In this document: in pieces, positions 46,531-56,433 of the stretch
Layout of the letters: each line of letters begins with the position of its first letter
Position numbering within the stretch: the stretch's first letter is position 1
Assembly (NCBI RefSeq): GCF_013618635.1
Contig: NZ_JABLSJ010000008.1
Coordinates: 124,001 to 188,000, forward strand
DNA: 64,000 nt
DNA from: Thalassobacillus sp. CUG 92003
GTDB lineage: Bacteria > Bacillota > Bacilli > Bacillales > Halobacillaceae
Direction of reading: 5' to 3'
The notes under the pieces: model-generated
What the model was told of the DNA's origin: nothing
Databases searched by the model: none
Seen by the model: the letters and a program-made list of their open reading frames with translations, nothing else
Translations under genes and position numbers: made by a program

Positions 46531-49023
46531 TCAATGCGTTTCAAATTTTGATTCATCGGGGTTCATGAACGCTTCCACTTGGCTTTGGGTCATCATAACA
46601 TCTCTCGGCTTACTGCCTTTTTGCTCTGATATAATCCCGTATTCTTCCATTTTATCTATCAAGCGCGCTGCACGGTTGTAGCCGATCTTAAATCGACGTT
46701 GAAGCAAAGAAGCACTTGCTCCTCGCTGATTGACGACAAATGATACAGCCTCTTCAAACAGTGCATCCGTTTCTTCTTCTGAGGCAACCTGTTGAATCAG
46801 TTCGCTCTGTTCAAATAGGTAATTAGGCGGTGCAGTCTTTTTCACATGTTGGGTCACACGTTCAATTTCTTCTTCAGAAACAAACGCACCTTGAATCCTA
46901 ACAGATTTACCTGAACCATTCTCAGAAAATAGCATATCACCTTTGCCCAGTAATTTCTCGGCTCCGCTCGTATCCAATATGGTACGTGAATCAACTTGGG
47001 AGGACACACTGAATGCAATCCGGGTGGGCACATTTGCTTTTATCAGACCAGTGATGACATCCACAGAAGGGCGTTGGGTGGCCACAAGCAAATGCATGCC
47101 GCATGCCCTTGCTTTTTGTGCGATACGGCAGATGGCGTCTTCGACATCTTGAGGCGAAACCATCATTAAATCTGCCAATTCATCAATGACAATCACTAAA
47201 TATGGAAGTTTCTCTGCGTGTCTTTGCTGCTGAACCATTTTATGATTAAATCTTTCCACGTCACGCACGCCTTCTGCGACAAATTTCTCGTAGCGCTCTT
47301 CCATCTCTTTCACAGCCCATTTCAGAGCGCTGGTAGCTGCTTTTACATCGGTAATCACCGGCGATACTAAATGAGGCAATTCATTGTATGGCGCTAACTC
47401 TACCATTTTAGGATCAATCAGTAAAAACTTCACTTCTTCGTAGTGCGCCTTATACAGCAAACTGATCAATATCGTATTAATACAGACGCTTTTGCCTGAA
47501 CCCGTGGCACCTGCAATCAGACCATGAGGCATCTTCTGCAGATTTGTTACCACAGGTTCCCCGCCGATATCCAATCCAAGTGCTACAGAGAGAGCTGACG
47601 TGCTCTGTTCAAAAGATGGAGACTCGAAAATTTCTTGCAGCCCAACCTTTTGAGCTTCCGGATTTGGTATTTCAATACCGATCGCCTGCTTCCCGGGGAT
47701 GGGGGCTTCTATTCTGATATCACTCGCAGCCATGCTCAGCTTAATGTCATCCGATAAATTCGTAATTTTACTTACTTTCACGCCAGGGTCCGGCTGGACT
47801 TCAAACCGCGTAACAGATGGCCCCTTCATAGCATTGACTACTTTTGCTTTTACATTAAAATGCTTAAGTGTTGTCTCTAGCAACTGCATTTGTTCGTTCA
47901 TCCACGTATCGTCTTCTTCTGAACGACGTTCGACATCATCTAAGAGATAGAGTGGTGGCGTGGCGACGCTCTCAGGGTCAACCTTCCGCTCCGTCTCAGA
48001 ATTAGTTGACGTTACCTTTTTTGTATCACGCCCCCGTTTATCGCGAGGGGTCATGATCACATTGAAAGGCACGCGTCTTTGCGATGAGCCTTGCTCGGAA
48101 CGGCGAACGGTTCTGGTCGACGCCCTCGGTTCGGCCGTGACCTCTGATTCTTTTTCCTGGGACGCTTCACTGGCTTCTCTATCTTCGCGGACTGGCATCG
48201 AATCTGTCTCGTCTCTCAGCTCTTCATTGTCGGAACGCCCGTCTTGAAGCTCTTTACGCTTTTGCTCCATCTCTTCATTTTCCAACACGAGATCGGCCGA
48301 TTGCTCTTCCTTCTCCTCCTCGTCTTCACTCTTATCGGTTTGTGTAATATCTGCTACAGTAAAAATACCGGCAAATTCTTCCTGTTCGGCTTCTGTGGTT
48401 TCAATGCTATCTTCATCTTTTTTATCAACTTTATGAGGCGCAACTTCTTCTGACTCAGTATCACTTTCTTGAAGAGAAGCAGCCGCCTCACTTTCTGTTT
48501 GACGGGATGCATCTTTCAAGCCGCTTCTGATCAAATCTTGCGGATAATTCCAAGAATCAGGCGAATACGTTTCAAGCTCAGTCTGCTTTAAATCTTCGCG
48601 AACTTGGAACCCGTAAATAGGAGAAGGTACTTCAGTAGGGGTGAATGGGTTAGCATGATGATTGTCTTTGACTTCGATTTTGTTCGTCTTGTTCGATTCT
48701 TTATAATACGGCCGAGCTGTATTTTTTTCAGCCTCGGCCTTCCGTTCCGGTTGATGCTGCTCAGTCGAGTGAACATTTGCATGGTAATCATGCTTGGCTG
48801 GTTTAGAAGAAGGCTCTGGTTGTACCCTTTGATGTGTTTTATGTTTTTTCTCATCAGGAATAACCGGAAACCGGAAGGCACCGGATTTCGGATATTTATA
48901 GGTCATTTTCGTCTCTCCCCCAGGTTGACGGGAAGACTCAGCAGCATTAGATGACGTCGAATCACCGGATTCATGATCACTATCAAATAATTGTTTGAGT
49001 TTATATTTTAATTGATCCCACAT
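46531..49023 (-). CDS. sftA: DNA translocase SftA (FtsK/SpoIIIE family, soluble)
   Basis: An 830-residue ATP-dependent DNA pump that clears chromosome from the closing septum in vegetative cells. No transmembrane segments are seen. A long, highly acidic linker (about residues 20-360, rich in Glu and Ser) precedes the RecA-like motor with Walker A GATGSGKSVC near 500 and LVIVIDELADLMM. A C-terminal gamma winged helix follows (SLLQRRFKIGYNRAARLID). The ATG at 49023 is used, with GAG nine bases upstream. Confidence 0.95.
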   Translation of the reverse strand: MWDQLKYKLKQLFDSDHESGDSTSSNAAESSRQPGGETKMTYKYPKSGAFRFPVIPDEKKHKTHQRVQPEPSSKPAKHDYHANVHSTEQHQPERKAEAEKNTARPYYKESNKTNKIEVKDNHHANPFTPTEVPSPIYGFQVREDLKQTELETYSPDSWNYPQDLIRSGLKDASRQTESEAAASLQESDTESEEVAPHKVDKKDEDSIETTEAEQEEFAGIFTVADITQTDKSEDEEEKEEQSADLVLENEEMEQKRKELQDGRSDNEELRDETDSMPVREDREASEASQEKESEVTAEPRASTRTVRRSEQGSSQRRVPFNVIMTPRDKRGRDTKKVTSTNSETERKVDPESVATPPLYLLDDVERRSEEDDTWMNEQMQLLETTLKHFNVKAKVVNAMKGPSVTRFEVQPDPGVKVSKITNLSDDIKLSMAASDIRIEAPIPGKQAIGIEIPNPEAQKVGLQEIFESPSFEQSTSALSVALGLDIGGEPVVTNLQKMPHGLIAGATGSGKSVCINTILISLLYKAHYEEVKFLLIDPKMVELAPYNELPHLVSPVITDVKAATSALKWAVKEMEERYEKFVAEGVRDVERFNHKMVQQQRHAEKLPYLVIVIDELADLMMVSPQDVEDAICRIAQKARACGMHLLVATQRPSVDVITGLIKANVPTRIAFSVSSQVDSRTILDTSGAEKLLGKGDMLFSENGSGKSVRIQGAFVSEEEIERVTQHVKKTAPPNYLFEQSELIQQVASEEETDALFEEAVSFVVNQRGASASLLQRRFKIGYNRAARLIDKMEEYGIISEQKGSKPRDVMMTQSQVEAFMNPDESKFETH

Positions 49024-49107
49024 AGTATTCACTCTTTCTCAGTCAAAGTTAGTTATATGACTATTTTAACAGGTTTTCCCTAGGAAGTGTCGGGTGATTT
49101 ATCTACA

Positions 49108-49138
49108 AAAAACTCCAGCACATAAAATAGTACTGGAG
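49108..49138 (-). terminator. Terminator of ytpR
   Basis: The minus strand reads CTCCAGTAC, an 8-base loop, GTGCTGGAG and then TTTTTTG, 17 bases after the ytpR stop. Confidence 0.85.
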
Positions 49139-49154
49139 CCTGATAACCTTTTAT

Positions 49155-49760
49155 TCATATTTCAAAAGGCATCCCGATTTCATAGCTGTCATCGAGGACC
49201 AATATACCCTTCTCTTGAGGAGCATCTGGAAGTTGCAGTTCTTTTGCAGAGCAGATCATGCCATATGAATCGATACCGCGAAGTTGAGTAGCTTTTATTT
49301 TCATACCACTCGGCATAACTGCCCCGACTTTTGCCACGACCACTTTTTGATCAGGCGCGATATTAGGAGCGCCGCACACGATTTGAACGTGTTCTTCTCC
49401 TAGATTCACGCTGCATACGCTCAAATGATCAGCATTTTCATGCGATTCGACCGATTCGACATAGCCGACGACAAACTTCGGTGACAGGTCGATCTCAAGG
49501 TGATCATCGAGCTGATTCTTAGTGAAAATAGATTGGATGTGGTTGAGTAAATCTTCATCAAGGGTCCGTCTACCGTGTTCAGTAAATACGTGGTAGTGTG
49601 AAAAATTGAATATGTTATACCCCAGAAGATTTCCATTTTGAGTATCCGTTATTTTCACAACATCTCCATACGTTTCTTCTTTAATAAGGTTCCGTTCTCC
49701 TTGTTCCATTGGAAAGATAAGGACGTCACCTACACCTTTAGGGTTATAATAAACATACAT
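49155..49760 (-). CDS. ytpR: tRNA-binding OB-fold protein YtpR
   Basis: A 201-residue protein with an EMAP/PheT-like tRNA-binding domain (about 85-195, FVVGYVESVESHENADHLSVCSV and IVCGAPNIAPDQKVVVA). An N-terminal extension of about 80 residues is typical of Bacillus YtpR. It may bind tRNA or RNA ends; its cellular role is not known. It starts two bases after the ytpQ stop, so the genes are coupled, and ends at a terminator before sftA. Confidence 0.92.
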   Translation of the reverse strand: MYVYYNPKGVGDVLIFPMEQGERNLIKEETYGDVVKITDTQNGNLLGYNIFNFSHYHVFTEHGRRTLDEDLLNHIQSIFTKNQLDDHLEIDLSPKFVVGYVESVESHENADHLSVCSVNLGEEHVQIVCGAPNIAPDQKVVVAKVGAVMPSGMKIKATQLRGIDSYGMICSAKELQLPDAPQEKGILVLDDSYEIGMPFEI

Positions 49761-49762
49761 CG

Positions 49763-50581
49763 CTATTCCCCTTCCCCATTTCGTTTTGGTTTCTTTTGAG
49801 CCAATATAAAAATAGGTTCCAATTGCTTATCGTCATACAGGAAGGACAAGGATGTAACCGGAACGCGTCCTTCAGCAAAGAACTTCATCGCCATCTGGGC
49901 CAAAATGTCATAGCCTTCAGAGTTTTGCACATCCGCAAAGATCAAAACATCCTGGTGGGGAATGCTTATTGCAAGCTCGCCCTTCACTTGCGCCTTCATC
50001 TCTTCAAGAAGCGCTTCATTTAAAACGCGACTTGCATCATAACCGTCTTGGGCAGCAAGAAAATAGAAGTCATTTCCATACACTTCATCCTGTTTCATTT
50101 CTGTACTTAGTGAGCGTACGTTGAAGGTTGCTACTTCTTTCATTCTCTCAATGGTCCAACCTTCACGTGTCAACATATCATAATCGATCAATTGATAGGT
50201 CTTGCCTAAATCGAGTGCATAATATATACGCGTTTCGGCAGTATGCTCAGAATAGATCAACTGTTTGCCAGTCTCGGTCTCTGTAGGAAAGGATGCAGCT
50301 CGAATCACGGGAAAAATGTATTGTTCTTTTCCTTCTAGTTCATTGACCTGATTCATGACATACAGCGCTTCCTTAACGTGTTCCTCTAGCTCATCAAGCG
50401 CTTTTTCCCCTCGTACTTCCCATTTGGAAATAACATTGGGGAGCGTAATTGTAATACCTTCGCCTGACTCTTTCCATTCGATGCGAAAAGTGTCTTTATC
50501 GCGATTATAAATCGTTTGCCAGTCCGCTTCCTGCAAACGTTCTTCTAGTTTACGTTTCATTTTTATACTCGTCATTTTCAT
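49763..50581 (-). CDS. ytpQ: DUF1444 protein YtpQ
   Basis: A 272-residue soluble protein of family DUF1444. It is acidic, without membrane segments, and its function is unknown. The ATG at 50581 follows AAAGGAGGAAGAACG; an upstream TTG would include that site. It is coupled to ytpR. In B. subtilis the thioredoxin-like ytpP precedes it, but no such gene is seen here. Confidence 0.88.
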   Translation of the reverse strand: MKMTSIKMKRKLEERLQEADWQTIYNRDKDTFRIEWKESGEGITITLPNVISKWEVRGEKALDELEEHVKEALYVMNQVNELEGKEQYIFPVIRAASFPTETETGKQLIYSEHTAETRIYYALDLGKTYQLIDYDMLTREGWTIERMKEVATFNVRSLSTEMKQDEVYGNDFYFLAAQDGYDASRVLNEALLEEMKAQVKGELAISIPHQDVLIFADVQNSEGYDILAQMAMKFFAEGRVPVTSLSFLYDDKQLEPIFILAQKKPKRNGEGE

Positions 50582-50689
50582 CGTTCTTCCTCCTTTCAAT
50601 AGGGAAGAAATTCACATTTAATATTTTAGCATACATACACGTCCTGTCACGCATTCAGCACACATTTATCTTGTCATGAAATGCCAGCA

Positions 50690-50720
50690 AAAAAAGCTAT
50701 GCGTAAATGCACAGCTTTTG
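50690..50720 (-). terminator. Terminator of the PTS IIC gene
   Basis: The minus strand reads AAAGCTGTGC, a short loop, GCATAGCTTT and five more T, about 45 bases beyond the stop. Confidence 0.8.
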
Positions 50721-50763
50721 CTCGATTGGACAAGCGTCACCTAAACTCAATCTTATCATAAAC

Positions 50764-51780
50764 TTAATCATATTCAATCTTCATATCTCCTGGTGAGATC
50801 CAGCCTTTTTTCATGAACCAGACCCCAAGGATATAACTGATTATAGCTGGAGCCACAATGTGCAAAATCAATACAGCCCACACAATACTCCAAGAGAATC
50901 CCATCGATTCAAATGTCATAATCTGCCCGACAAATCCACTCGTTCCCATACCAGCTCCTGATGCATTATTTTCTAAAGTTAACCAGACAGTAGCAATCGG
51001 TGCTAAAATTGCGCCGGTAATGGTCGGGGGTAAAATAAGAATCGGTTTTTTGATAACGTTTGCTACTTGAAGCATAGAAGTCCCGATGCCTTGAGCTAAC
51101 CATCCCCCTATCCCGTTGTCACGATAACTAATGGTTGCAAATCCGATCATTTGGGCGGCACAACCAACTGTAGCAGCACCTGCAGCTATGCCTTCTAAGG
51201 ACAGCATAAGAGCGATCGCCAGACTTGATATAGGAGCGGTTAACGCCCATCCCATTAAAACAGCCACAATGATACCCATGATAAAGGGCTGCTGCAGTGT
51301 CGCCCAATTAATGATACTTCCAAATCCAGTCATGAATGCATCGATGGGGGGACCGATGAAACTTGCCGCCGTAAAACCGATAACAATGGTTAAGAAGGGG
51401 GTCAAGATAATATCAACACGTGTTTCTTTGCTGATCATCTTCCCGAATTCGGTTGCAATCAATGCAGAGACGTAACTACCCGCCGGCCCCCCTAATTCAG
51501 CACCAAAAGCCCCGCTTAATAGAGCTGAAAAAATCACCAGAGGGGGAGCTTTTAAGCCATATGCAATCGCGACCCCGATTGCTCCTCCCCACATTCTGGA
51601 ATCCATAGCCAACTCGCCCATTTCTACTAACGGGGTCAGTCCCACCTGGTCGCCAAGGGTTTTCATAATTAAACCAATAATTAATGAGGAAAATAGTCCT
51701 AAAGCCATATAGCTTAATGCCGTAATGACATAAGCATGCCAGGATAGTAGAATGCCCTTTCTATCTAAAAAGCGTTTCAT
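50764..51780 (-). CDS. PTS-type EIIC membrane protein, orphan
   Basis: A 338-residue polytopic membrane protein with about nine hydrophobic segments and glycine-rich loops, of the PTS EIIC-like family also annotated as PTS transporter subunit IIC (PF13303 type). Conserved stretches include FGAELGGPAGSYVSAL, LTAPISSLAIAL and GMGTSGFVGQI. No IIA, IIB or sugar kinase gene is adjacent, so phosphorylation partners and substrate are unknown, and it may act without PTS coupling. It lies between ytpQ and a chemoreceptor, outside the B. subtilis order. Confidence 0.83.
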   Translation of the reverse strand: MKRFLDRKGILLSWHAYVITALSYMALGLFSSLIIGLIMKTLGDQVGLTPLVEMGELAMDSRMWGGAIGVAIAYGLKAPPLVIFSALLSGAFGAELGGPAGSYVSALIATEFGKMISKETRVDIILTPFLTIVIGFTAASFIGPPIDAFMTGFGSIINWATLQQPFIMGIIVAVLMGWALTAPISSLAIALMLSLEGIAAGAATVGCAAQMIGFATISYRDNGIGGWLAQGIGTSMLQVANVIKKPILILPPTITGAILAPIATVWLTLENNASGAGMGTSGFVGQIMTFESMGFSWSIVWAVLILHIVAPAIISYILGVWFMKKGWISPGDMKIEYD

Positions 51781-51846
51781 ACTCTCTCTCCTTTCAATAA
51801 CCGTCTATTATCTTACACAATTCCACGCATTGTGTAAATACACGTG

Positions 51847-51873
51847 TAAATATATGAAGCTATTGGCCGATAT
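51847..51873 (+). promoter_or_regulatory. SigD (flagellar/chemotaxis) promoter of the chemoreceptor gene
   Basis: TAAA (51847-51850), exactly 15 bases, then GCCGATAT (51866-51873). Both elements and the spacing equal the Bacillus SigD consensus. The predicted 5' untranslated region is about 140 bases. Confidence 0.9.
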
Positions 51874-52020
51874 TAACACTAGATCAATATTATTAGTTTT
51901 AAGATTAATTGTGTTGTTTTTATGAATAATTAGATCTATAATAACGTAGTATAAGACTTTTAATTTTTCAGAAGTCGATGTCCTTACATAAGCTTTGTAA
52001 TTTCTAGAGGAGGGAACGAC

Positions 52021-54210
52021 GTGAAAACCATCCGCAGCAGAATACGGCTGATTCTGGTATTATCATTAATCAGCTTGATCGTACTTATCGCTTTTTCAGC
52101 CTACTTTTTTAACCAGCAGAGTAATATGGCTGATAAAAGCAGACATGTTCAAGGTGCTTTGACAGCCAGTGAGGAAATAAAGTATTTAATGAAAGACACC
52201 GGGGAAAAGCAGGAAGCATTTTTCTACAATCCTGGTGAAGATAATGCCAAAGCGATGGAAACATCCATTAACAGAGTCAAGACGACTGCACAAGAACACG
52301 CAGAAACCTATCAGGGGTATCCGGAAATTGCGGAACGCTTTTCAGCTATACATAATAGTGCCATCAAGTATGAAGAAGAAATGGTGCCTTTAATCAACAT
52401 GTTTGAAGTGGTAGGTTTTTCAGAAACGGAAGGTCTGCACCAATTTATCAATCAATCATATAACGACTTTGAAACGATTATTAATGAAAGTGATCGACCG
52501 GATTTAATGAATGCCGTCCTTAACATGAAGGTGCTTGAACAAGCCTTTATAAACAATCCAAATGAAGAAAATCTTGATAAGTTCACAGCGGGGGCTGACA
52601 GCTTTAAAGAGACTATCGACATTCAAGAACTGCCGTCAAATCAAGAGAGTGAATTAGAACGTGGTTTGTTGAAATATGAACAAACCATCAATTCCATCAA
52701 TGATACAATGACGCAGGCTAATACAATCCGTTCGTCTTTTGAAGATATATCAAGTGAAATGGCAAACCAGATGAATGACGTCGTCGTTACCGCTGAAAAT
52801 ATCAATACTCAACTAGTGGATGATCAGGCACAAGCTAAAACTATGATGATGTTACTCCTGGCTATTATTGGTGCAGTCGCTATTCTCATCACCTTCATAA
52901 CAGGATTCATCCTCATACGCTCAATCAACCGATCTATTAACTCATTAAAATCAAGTGCTGAAATTATTGGGGATGGCGATTTATCACACCGTGTTAAAGT
53001 AGATTCTCACGATGAGATGGCTGAACTGGGTGAATATTTCAATCATATGGCTGGTCGAATGGAACAATCGTTGCATCATGTGCGGAAAGCGGCGGGGGTT
53101 TTAGGTGAATCCTCCAATCACTTAGCCACAGTTTCCGATCAGACGACCCAGCAAGCTCAAGAAGTAAATGAAGCCATCAACCAAGTAGCTATCGGCTCTC
53201 AAGATCAAGCCCAGAAAATAGATGAGAGCAATCAATTGATCCAAAATGTTACAAAAGCCATTGGATACACGAACGAAGCATCTGAGGAAATCAGTGAGCG
53301 AATAAAGTCGGCAAAAGCGGACGGTGTTTCCGGGATGCAGACAGTAGAAGAACTCGAAACTACTTCACGTTCTTTCATAGACCTTGCTTCACATTTATCG
53401 AATGAAGTCCAATCAGCCAATGAGCAATCCGAGCAAGTAAAAAAAATAGTCACAACCATTGAAGAAATAGCTGACAGCACTAACTTACTCGCTTTAAATG
53501 CTGCTATTGAATCGGCACGAGCCGGTGAAGCAGGCAAAGGGTTTGCTGTCGTAGCTGATGAAGTCCGCAAGCTTGCTGAACGTTCTAAAAATGAAGCGCG
53601 CGATATTCAATCACTTGTTCATACCATGTCGACCCAAATGCAAGAGCTTTCACGTGAAGCTCAGCACTTTGAAACATACCAATCGTCTCAGGATGAAGCG
53701 GTGAACCAGACGAAACAAGCTTTTGAGAGAATTTCTGAGCATGTTATGGATATGAACCAGCAAATCAAACACGTCCAAGCCTCTGTTCAAGATGTCGAAC
53801 ATGTAAATGAAGATGTTAAATTAAAACTTCAAGATATCAGTGTCATTTCTGAACAAGCAGTTGCTACAGCGGAGGAGGTGGCAGCTTCTAGTGAACACCA
53901 ACTCGATTCGATGGCAAACGTCAACCATTCCGCTGAAGACCTGCAAGGACTGTCACAGGAATTGGAAGCAGAAGTAAGTCAGTTTGTCATAGGAAACGAA
54001 GAAGCGGAAGCCTCTGTCTATCCCGCAGCATTCACACATGAATCAGAAGATCATGAAGCTGAACCTGGTGAAGATGAAACCATCGAGAATGAAATGAGTG
54101 AAATAGAAGAAGGTAACCACTCAGCAAACGATGAGGTCGCCGCCAGCGCGGAAAACTTAGAGGAAGACGAGGACCATAACAATGATGGTCATACACGATT
54201 AACCTCGTAA
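52021..54210 (+). CDS. Methyl-accepting chemotaxis protein with acidic C-terminal extension
   Basis: A 729-residue membrane chemoreceptor. Transmembrane helices lie at about 9-30 and 278-302, with an external helical sensor between them. HAMP (about 303-358) is followed by the coiled-coil signalling domain with tip [24 protein letters not shown] near 480-505 and [13 protein letters not shown]. The last 70 or so residues are strongly acidic (Glu/Asp/Asn) and are not needed for the core fold. It starts with GTG after GGAGGGAACGAC. It is monocistronic under SigD and probably couples to CheA/CheW elsewhere; the ligand is unknown. Confidence 0.95.
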   Translation: MKTIRSRIRLILVLSLISLIVLIAFSAYFFNQQSNMADKSRHVQGALTASEEIKYLMKDTGEKQEAFFYNPGEDNAKAMETSINRVKTTAQEHAETYQGYPEIAERFSAIHNSAIKYEEEMVPLINMFEVVGFSETEGLHQFINQSYNDFETIINESDRPDLMNAVLNMKVLEQAFINNPNEENLDKFTAGADSFKETIDIQELPSNQESELERGLLKYEQTINSINDTMTQANTIRSSFEDISSEMANQMNDVVVTAENINTQLVDDQAQAKTMMMLLLAIIGAVAILITFITGFILIRSINRSINSLKSSAEIIGDGDLSHRVKVDSHDEMAELGEYFNHMAGRMEQSLHHVRKAAGVLGESSNHLATVSDQTTQQAQEVNEAINQVAIGSQDQAQKIDESNQLIQNVTKAIGYTNEASEEISERIKSAKADGVSGMQTVEELETTSRSFIDLASHLSNEVQSANEQSEQVKKIVTTIEEIADSTNLLALNAAIESARAGEAGKGFAVVADEVRKLAERSKNEARDIQSLVHTMSTQMQELSREAQHFETYQSSQDEAVNQTKQAFERISEHVMDMNQQIKHVQASVQDVEHVNEDVKLKLQDISVISEQAVATAEEVAASSEHQLDSMANVNHSAEDLQGLSQELEAEVSQFVIGNEEAEASVYPAAFTHESEDHEAEPGEDETIENEMSEIEEGNHSANDEVAASAENLEEDEDHNNDGHTRLTS

Positions 54211-54246
54211 ATGATTTCCTTTAGCCAACTGCCACAACCAACCTCC

Positions 54247-54440
54247 ATCTGGGACAAAGCTGAATAAAACACAAAAATGCCGAACAAAATGTTCGGCATT
54301 TTTGTGTTTTAAGTAAGGCGTTCAGTGACCGCTCCGTCAAGACACATCTCTTTCCACGAGGACGGCATCAGCTCGAAAAGCAAAGAACGCTATTCTACGG
54401 GATCTTCGGCTCGTGCTGTTCCCATAGGAGGGAGTCTGTG
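54247..54440 (+). repeat. Dispersed extragenic repeat, copy 2, with terminator hairpin
   Basis: CTGGGACAAAGCTGAA leads into a perfect 20-bp stem (54266-54285 with 54291-54310; AATGCCGAAC and GTTCGGCATT at the tip) that can terminate the chemoreceptor transcript. TTAAGTAAGGCGTTC, CGCTCCG and CTTTCCACGAGG blocks follow, as in copy 1 at 22021-22150. Further on, GGGATCTTCGGCTCGTGCTGTTCCC and GGAGGGAGTC resemble, in reverse complement, the interior of the 6768 element. It occupies the convergent gap before the lipoprotein gene. Confidence 0.82.
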
Positions 54441-54483
54441 TGTTTTGACTACGCTCATGATATACGTTACTCGGTGGCATTTG

Positions 54484-55002
54484 TCATGACGCAAATGCAA
54501 GGGAATTGACGATTTCCATCATTTTCTCCGCATCTTCTGGGAGTTGAGCTTTTTTTGTAAAAGTAGTCATTTTCGTACCGCCAATCCCTACCTGTAATTC
54601 ATACCTTTCTTCTTCATTCATCGGTAACACTCTTACATACCCGAAGCGTCCTTCAGTTTCAAAGGATTCTAAGAGCAACGCTTCGTTTTGAGCAGAAGCA
54701 GCCGTCTTATAATTTAATCGACTAGACTGCTCTTCCATCGCATTATAGAAAAGAATGAAGTTTTGGTCTTCCTCTTCGCTCAATACGATGTTGTTCTCTG
54801 ATTCATCTTCTACAGCCATCGTTTCGGGCACATACATGCCAAATGAATCAGATTTATAATTCGGTTCAATTGCTTCACGCTTAAAAGTCTTCTCAGAATT
54901 CTCTTCCGCTTTTTCTAACGCATCTTCTTCAGACATGAACCAATTACAGCCTGAAAGAATGAACCCTACCAAAAATATAAGTAATCCTGACTTCTTAAGC
55001 AT
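54484..55002 (-). CDS. Putative lipoprotein
   Basis: A 172-residue secreted protein. The signal peptide has a lipobox LSGC with lipidated Cys19 (MLKKSGLLIFLVGFILSGC). The mature part is acidic and soluble, suggesting attachment to the outer membrane face. I do not recognise the family beyond a lipoprotein of unknown function. It is monocistronic and convergent with the chemoreceptor gene. It lies in the segment not shared with B. subtilis order. Confidence 0.82.
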   Translation of the reverse strand: MLKKSGLLIFLVGFILSGCNWFMSEEDALEKAEENSEKTFKREAIEPNYKSDSFGMYVPETMAVEDESENNIVLSEEEDQNFILFYNAMEEQSSRLNYKTAASAQNEALLLESFETEGRFGYVRVLPMNEEERYELQVGIGGTKMTTFTKKAQLPEDAEKMMEIVNSLAFAS

Positions 55003-55169
55003 CTGAAATAGATCCTCCTGTAACTTACTTTATATCACCATCATACAACGGATTTGCATGATTACAAGTTACATTCATGTTACTAAAGTGCCATATTTTC
55101 TAGAACGGGCTTCGTTTATCGTAGCGAGATGAAGGGAAGGTCTACACTAAACAAAAAGGAGGTATGCAC

Positions 55170-55610
55170 ATGCGATTAACCGTTTATTTGGCAGGACAAA
55201 TTCATGATGACTGGAGAGAGCAGTTGAAGGGGAAAGCTCATGAACAGCAGCTGCCTCTCGATTTTGTCAGCCCCCAAGTTAATCATGACCGCTCCGATCA
55301 AATCGGTGAAGATATTCTAGGTGAACAGCCCAATCACCTGCTGCGTGATGATGCAGCTTCGAGCATCAATAATTTCCGGACACACGTCTTGATGCAAAAA
55401 TCTGATATTGTCATAGCTTTATTCGGGGAAAAATATAAACAATGGAATACCGCCATGGACGCAAGCACTGCGCTCCAATTAGATAAGCCGACGATTATCA
55501 TTCGTCCTGAAACCCTGATTCATCCTTTAAAAGAGTTATCAAACAAAGCAAACATAACCGTTACGTCGATTGACCAGGCCATTGCAGCACTTGCATATAT
55601 ATATGAATGA
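55170..55610 (+). CDS. ytoQ: YtoQ family protein
   Basis: A 146-residue protein of the YtoQ family. The N-terminus MRLTVYLAGQIHDDWR and the internal DIVIALFGEKYKQWNTAMDASTAL resemble the nucleoside 2-deoxyribosyltransferase fold, but activity is unproven. The ATG at 55170 has GGAGG seven bases upstream; the ATG at 55164 has it one base away and was rejected. It is monocistronic with a terminator about 60 bases downstream. Confidence 0.9.
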   Translation: MRLTVYLAGQIHDDWREQLKGKAHEQQLPLDFVSPQVNHDRSDQIGEDILGEQPNHLLRDDAASSINNFRTHVLMQKSDIVIALFGEKYKQWNTAMDASTALQLDKPTIIIRPETLIHPLKELSNKANITVTSIDQAIAALAYIYE

Positions 55611-55668
55611 AGCTGAGCATAAAAATCACATCATCTTCTAAGGTTAGATGAATAAGTGATGGAACCAG

Positions 55669-55701
55669 ATACGCTCTGAGCCTTTATAGCTCAGAGCGTA
55701 T
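55669..55701 (+). terminator. Terminator of ytoQ
   Basis: ATACGCTCTGAGC (55669-55681) pairs perfectly with its complement at 55689-55701, followed by TTCTAGATT. Its T run is short. Confidence 0.75.
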
Positions 55702-55846
55702 TTCTAGATTAAAGTTATTGTGTTCAACCTATTCAGTTTGTACACATGCTGGTTAATCATCACAGCTCGTCTGTTATCCCACATCTTATTGGTTTTTAAA
55801 GACTATCGACACGCTATGTTCCACACTATACTCTCTTCATGTGAAC

Positions 55847-56356
55847 TCACCTATTTTGATCATAATCCCATTGACCTTTCAACAGTTTAACCACATGCTC
55901 AAACATGTCCGTTCGACTGACTAGCCCAACGGTAAATACACCGACTGCTCCTTCATTTTTGCTCACTTCTTGTTTCCCGACGAATTCATCGATCAGGTCC
56001 CCAAGTTCACGTCCTTTTTCCAGACCCGATTGAATACTTTCAGGAAGAGGAATTCTTGCTCCACTGGCCGTATAGACGTTTTCATGCTGGTCGACTAACG
56101 CTCCCCAGTTACATAAAAATATCTCTCCGCCTAATTCCATTACGCCTCCTTCAAGTCCGATGCCCAGTGCTGTTTTTTTGAAGTTCACACATTCTCTGGC
56201 ACGGTTAATGGCTCCTTCAAGTGTCTCTTCGTCAGAATATGGTTGAGCAGATACTTTGGATTCCACTTCAATTCCTTCGACAACATCATGTTCTGAAAAA
56301 ACACGATTTACCGATTCTATTTTCGCTGGATTTTTTGTGCCGATATATATCTTCAT
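55847..56356 (-). CDS. DUF84 family NTPase (YjjX-like inosine/xanthosine triphosphatase)
   Basis: A 169-residue protein of the NTPase I-T (YjjX) family, which hydrolyses non-canonical purine triphosphates to protect nucleotide pools. It begins MKIYIGTKNPAKIESVNRVF and has SDEETLEGAINRARE-like YSDEETLEGAINRAR, LGIGLEGGV and GAVGVFTVGLVSR. The ATG at 56356 follows AAAGGTGAATCTTACT. It is somewhat shorter than some relatives but appears complete. It precedes nothing in operon and follows ytoP in the same direction. Confidence 0.85.
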   Translation of the reverse strand: MKIYIGTKNPAKIESVNRVFSEHDVVEGIEVESKVSAQPYSDEETLEGAINRARECVNFKKTALGIGLEGGVMELGGEIFLCNWGALVDQHENVYTASGARIPLPESIQSGLEKGRELGDLIDEFVGKQEVSKNEGAVGVFTVGLVSRTDMFEHVVKLLKGQWDYDQNR

Positions 56357-56433
56357 AGTAAGATTCACCTTTCCATAACGATCCGTTACGTAGTCATTCT
56401 TTGGACATCATAGCATATGAAGTCAAGCTGTGC

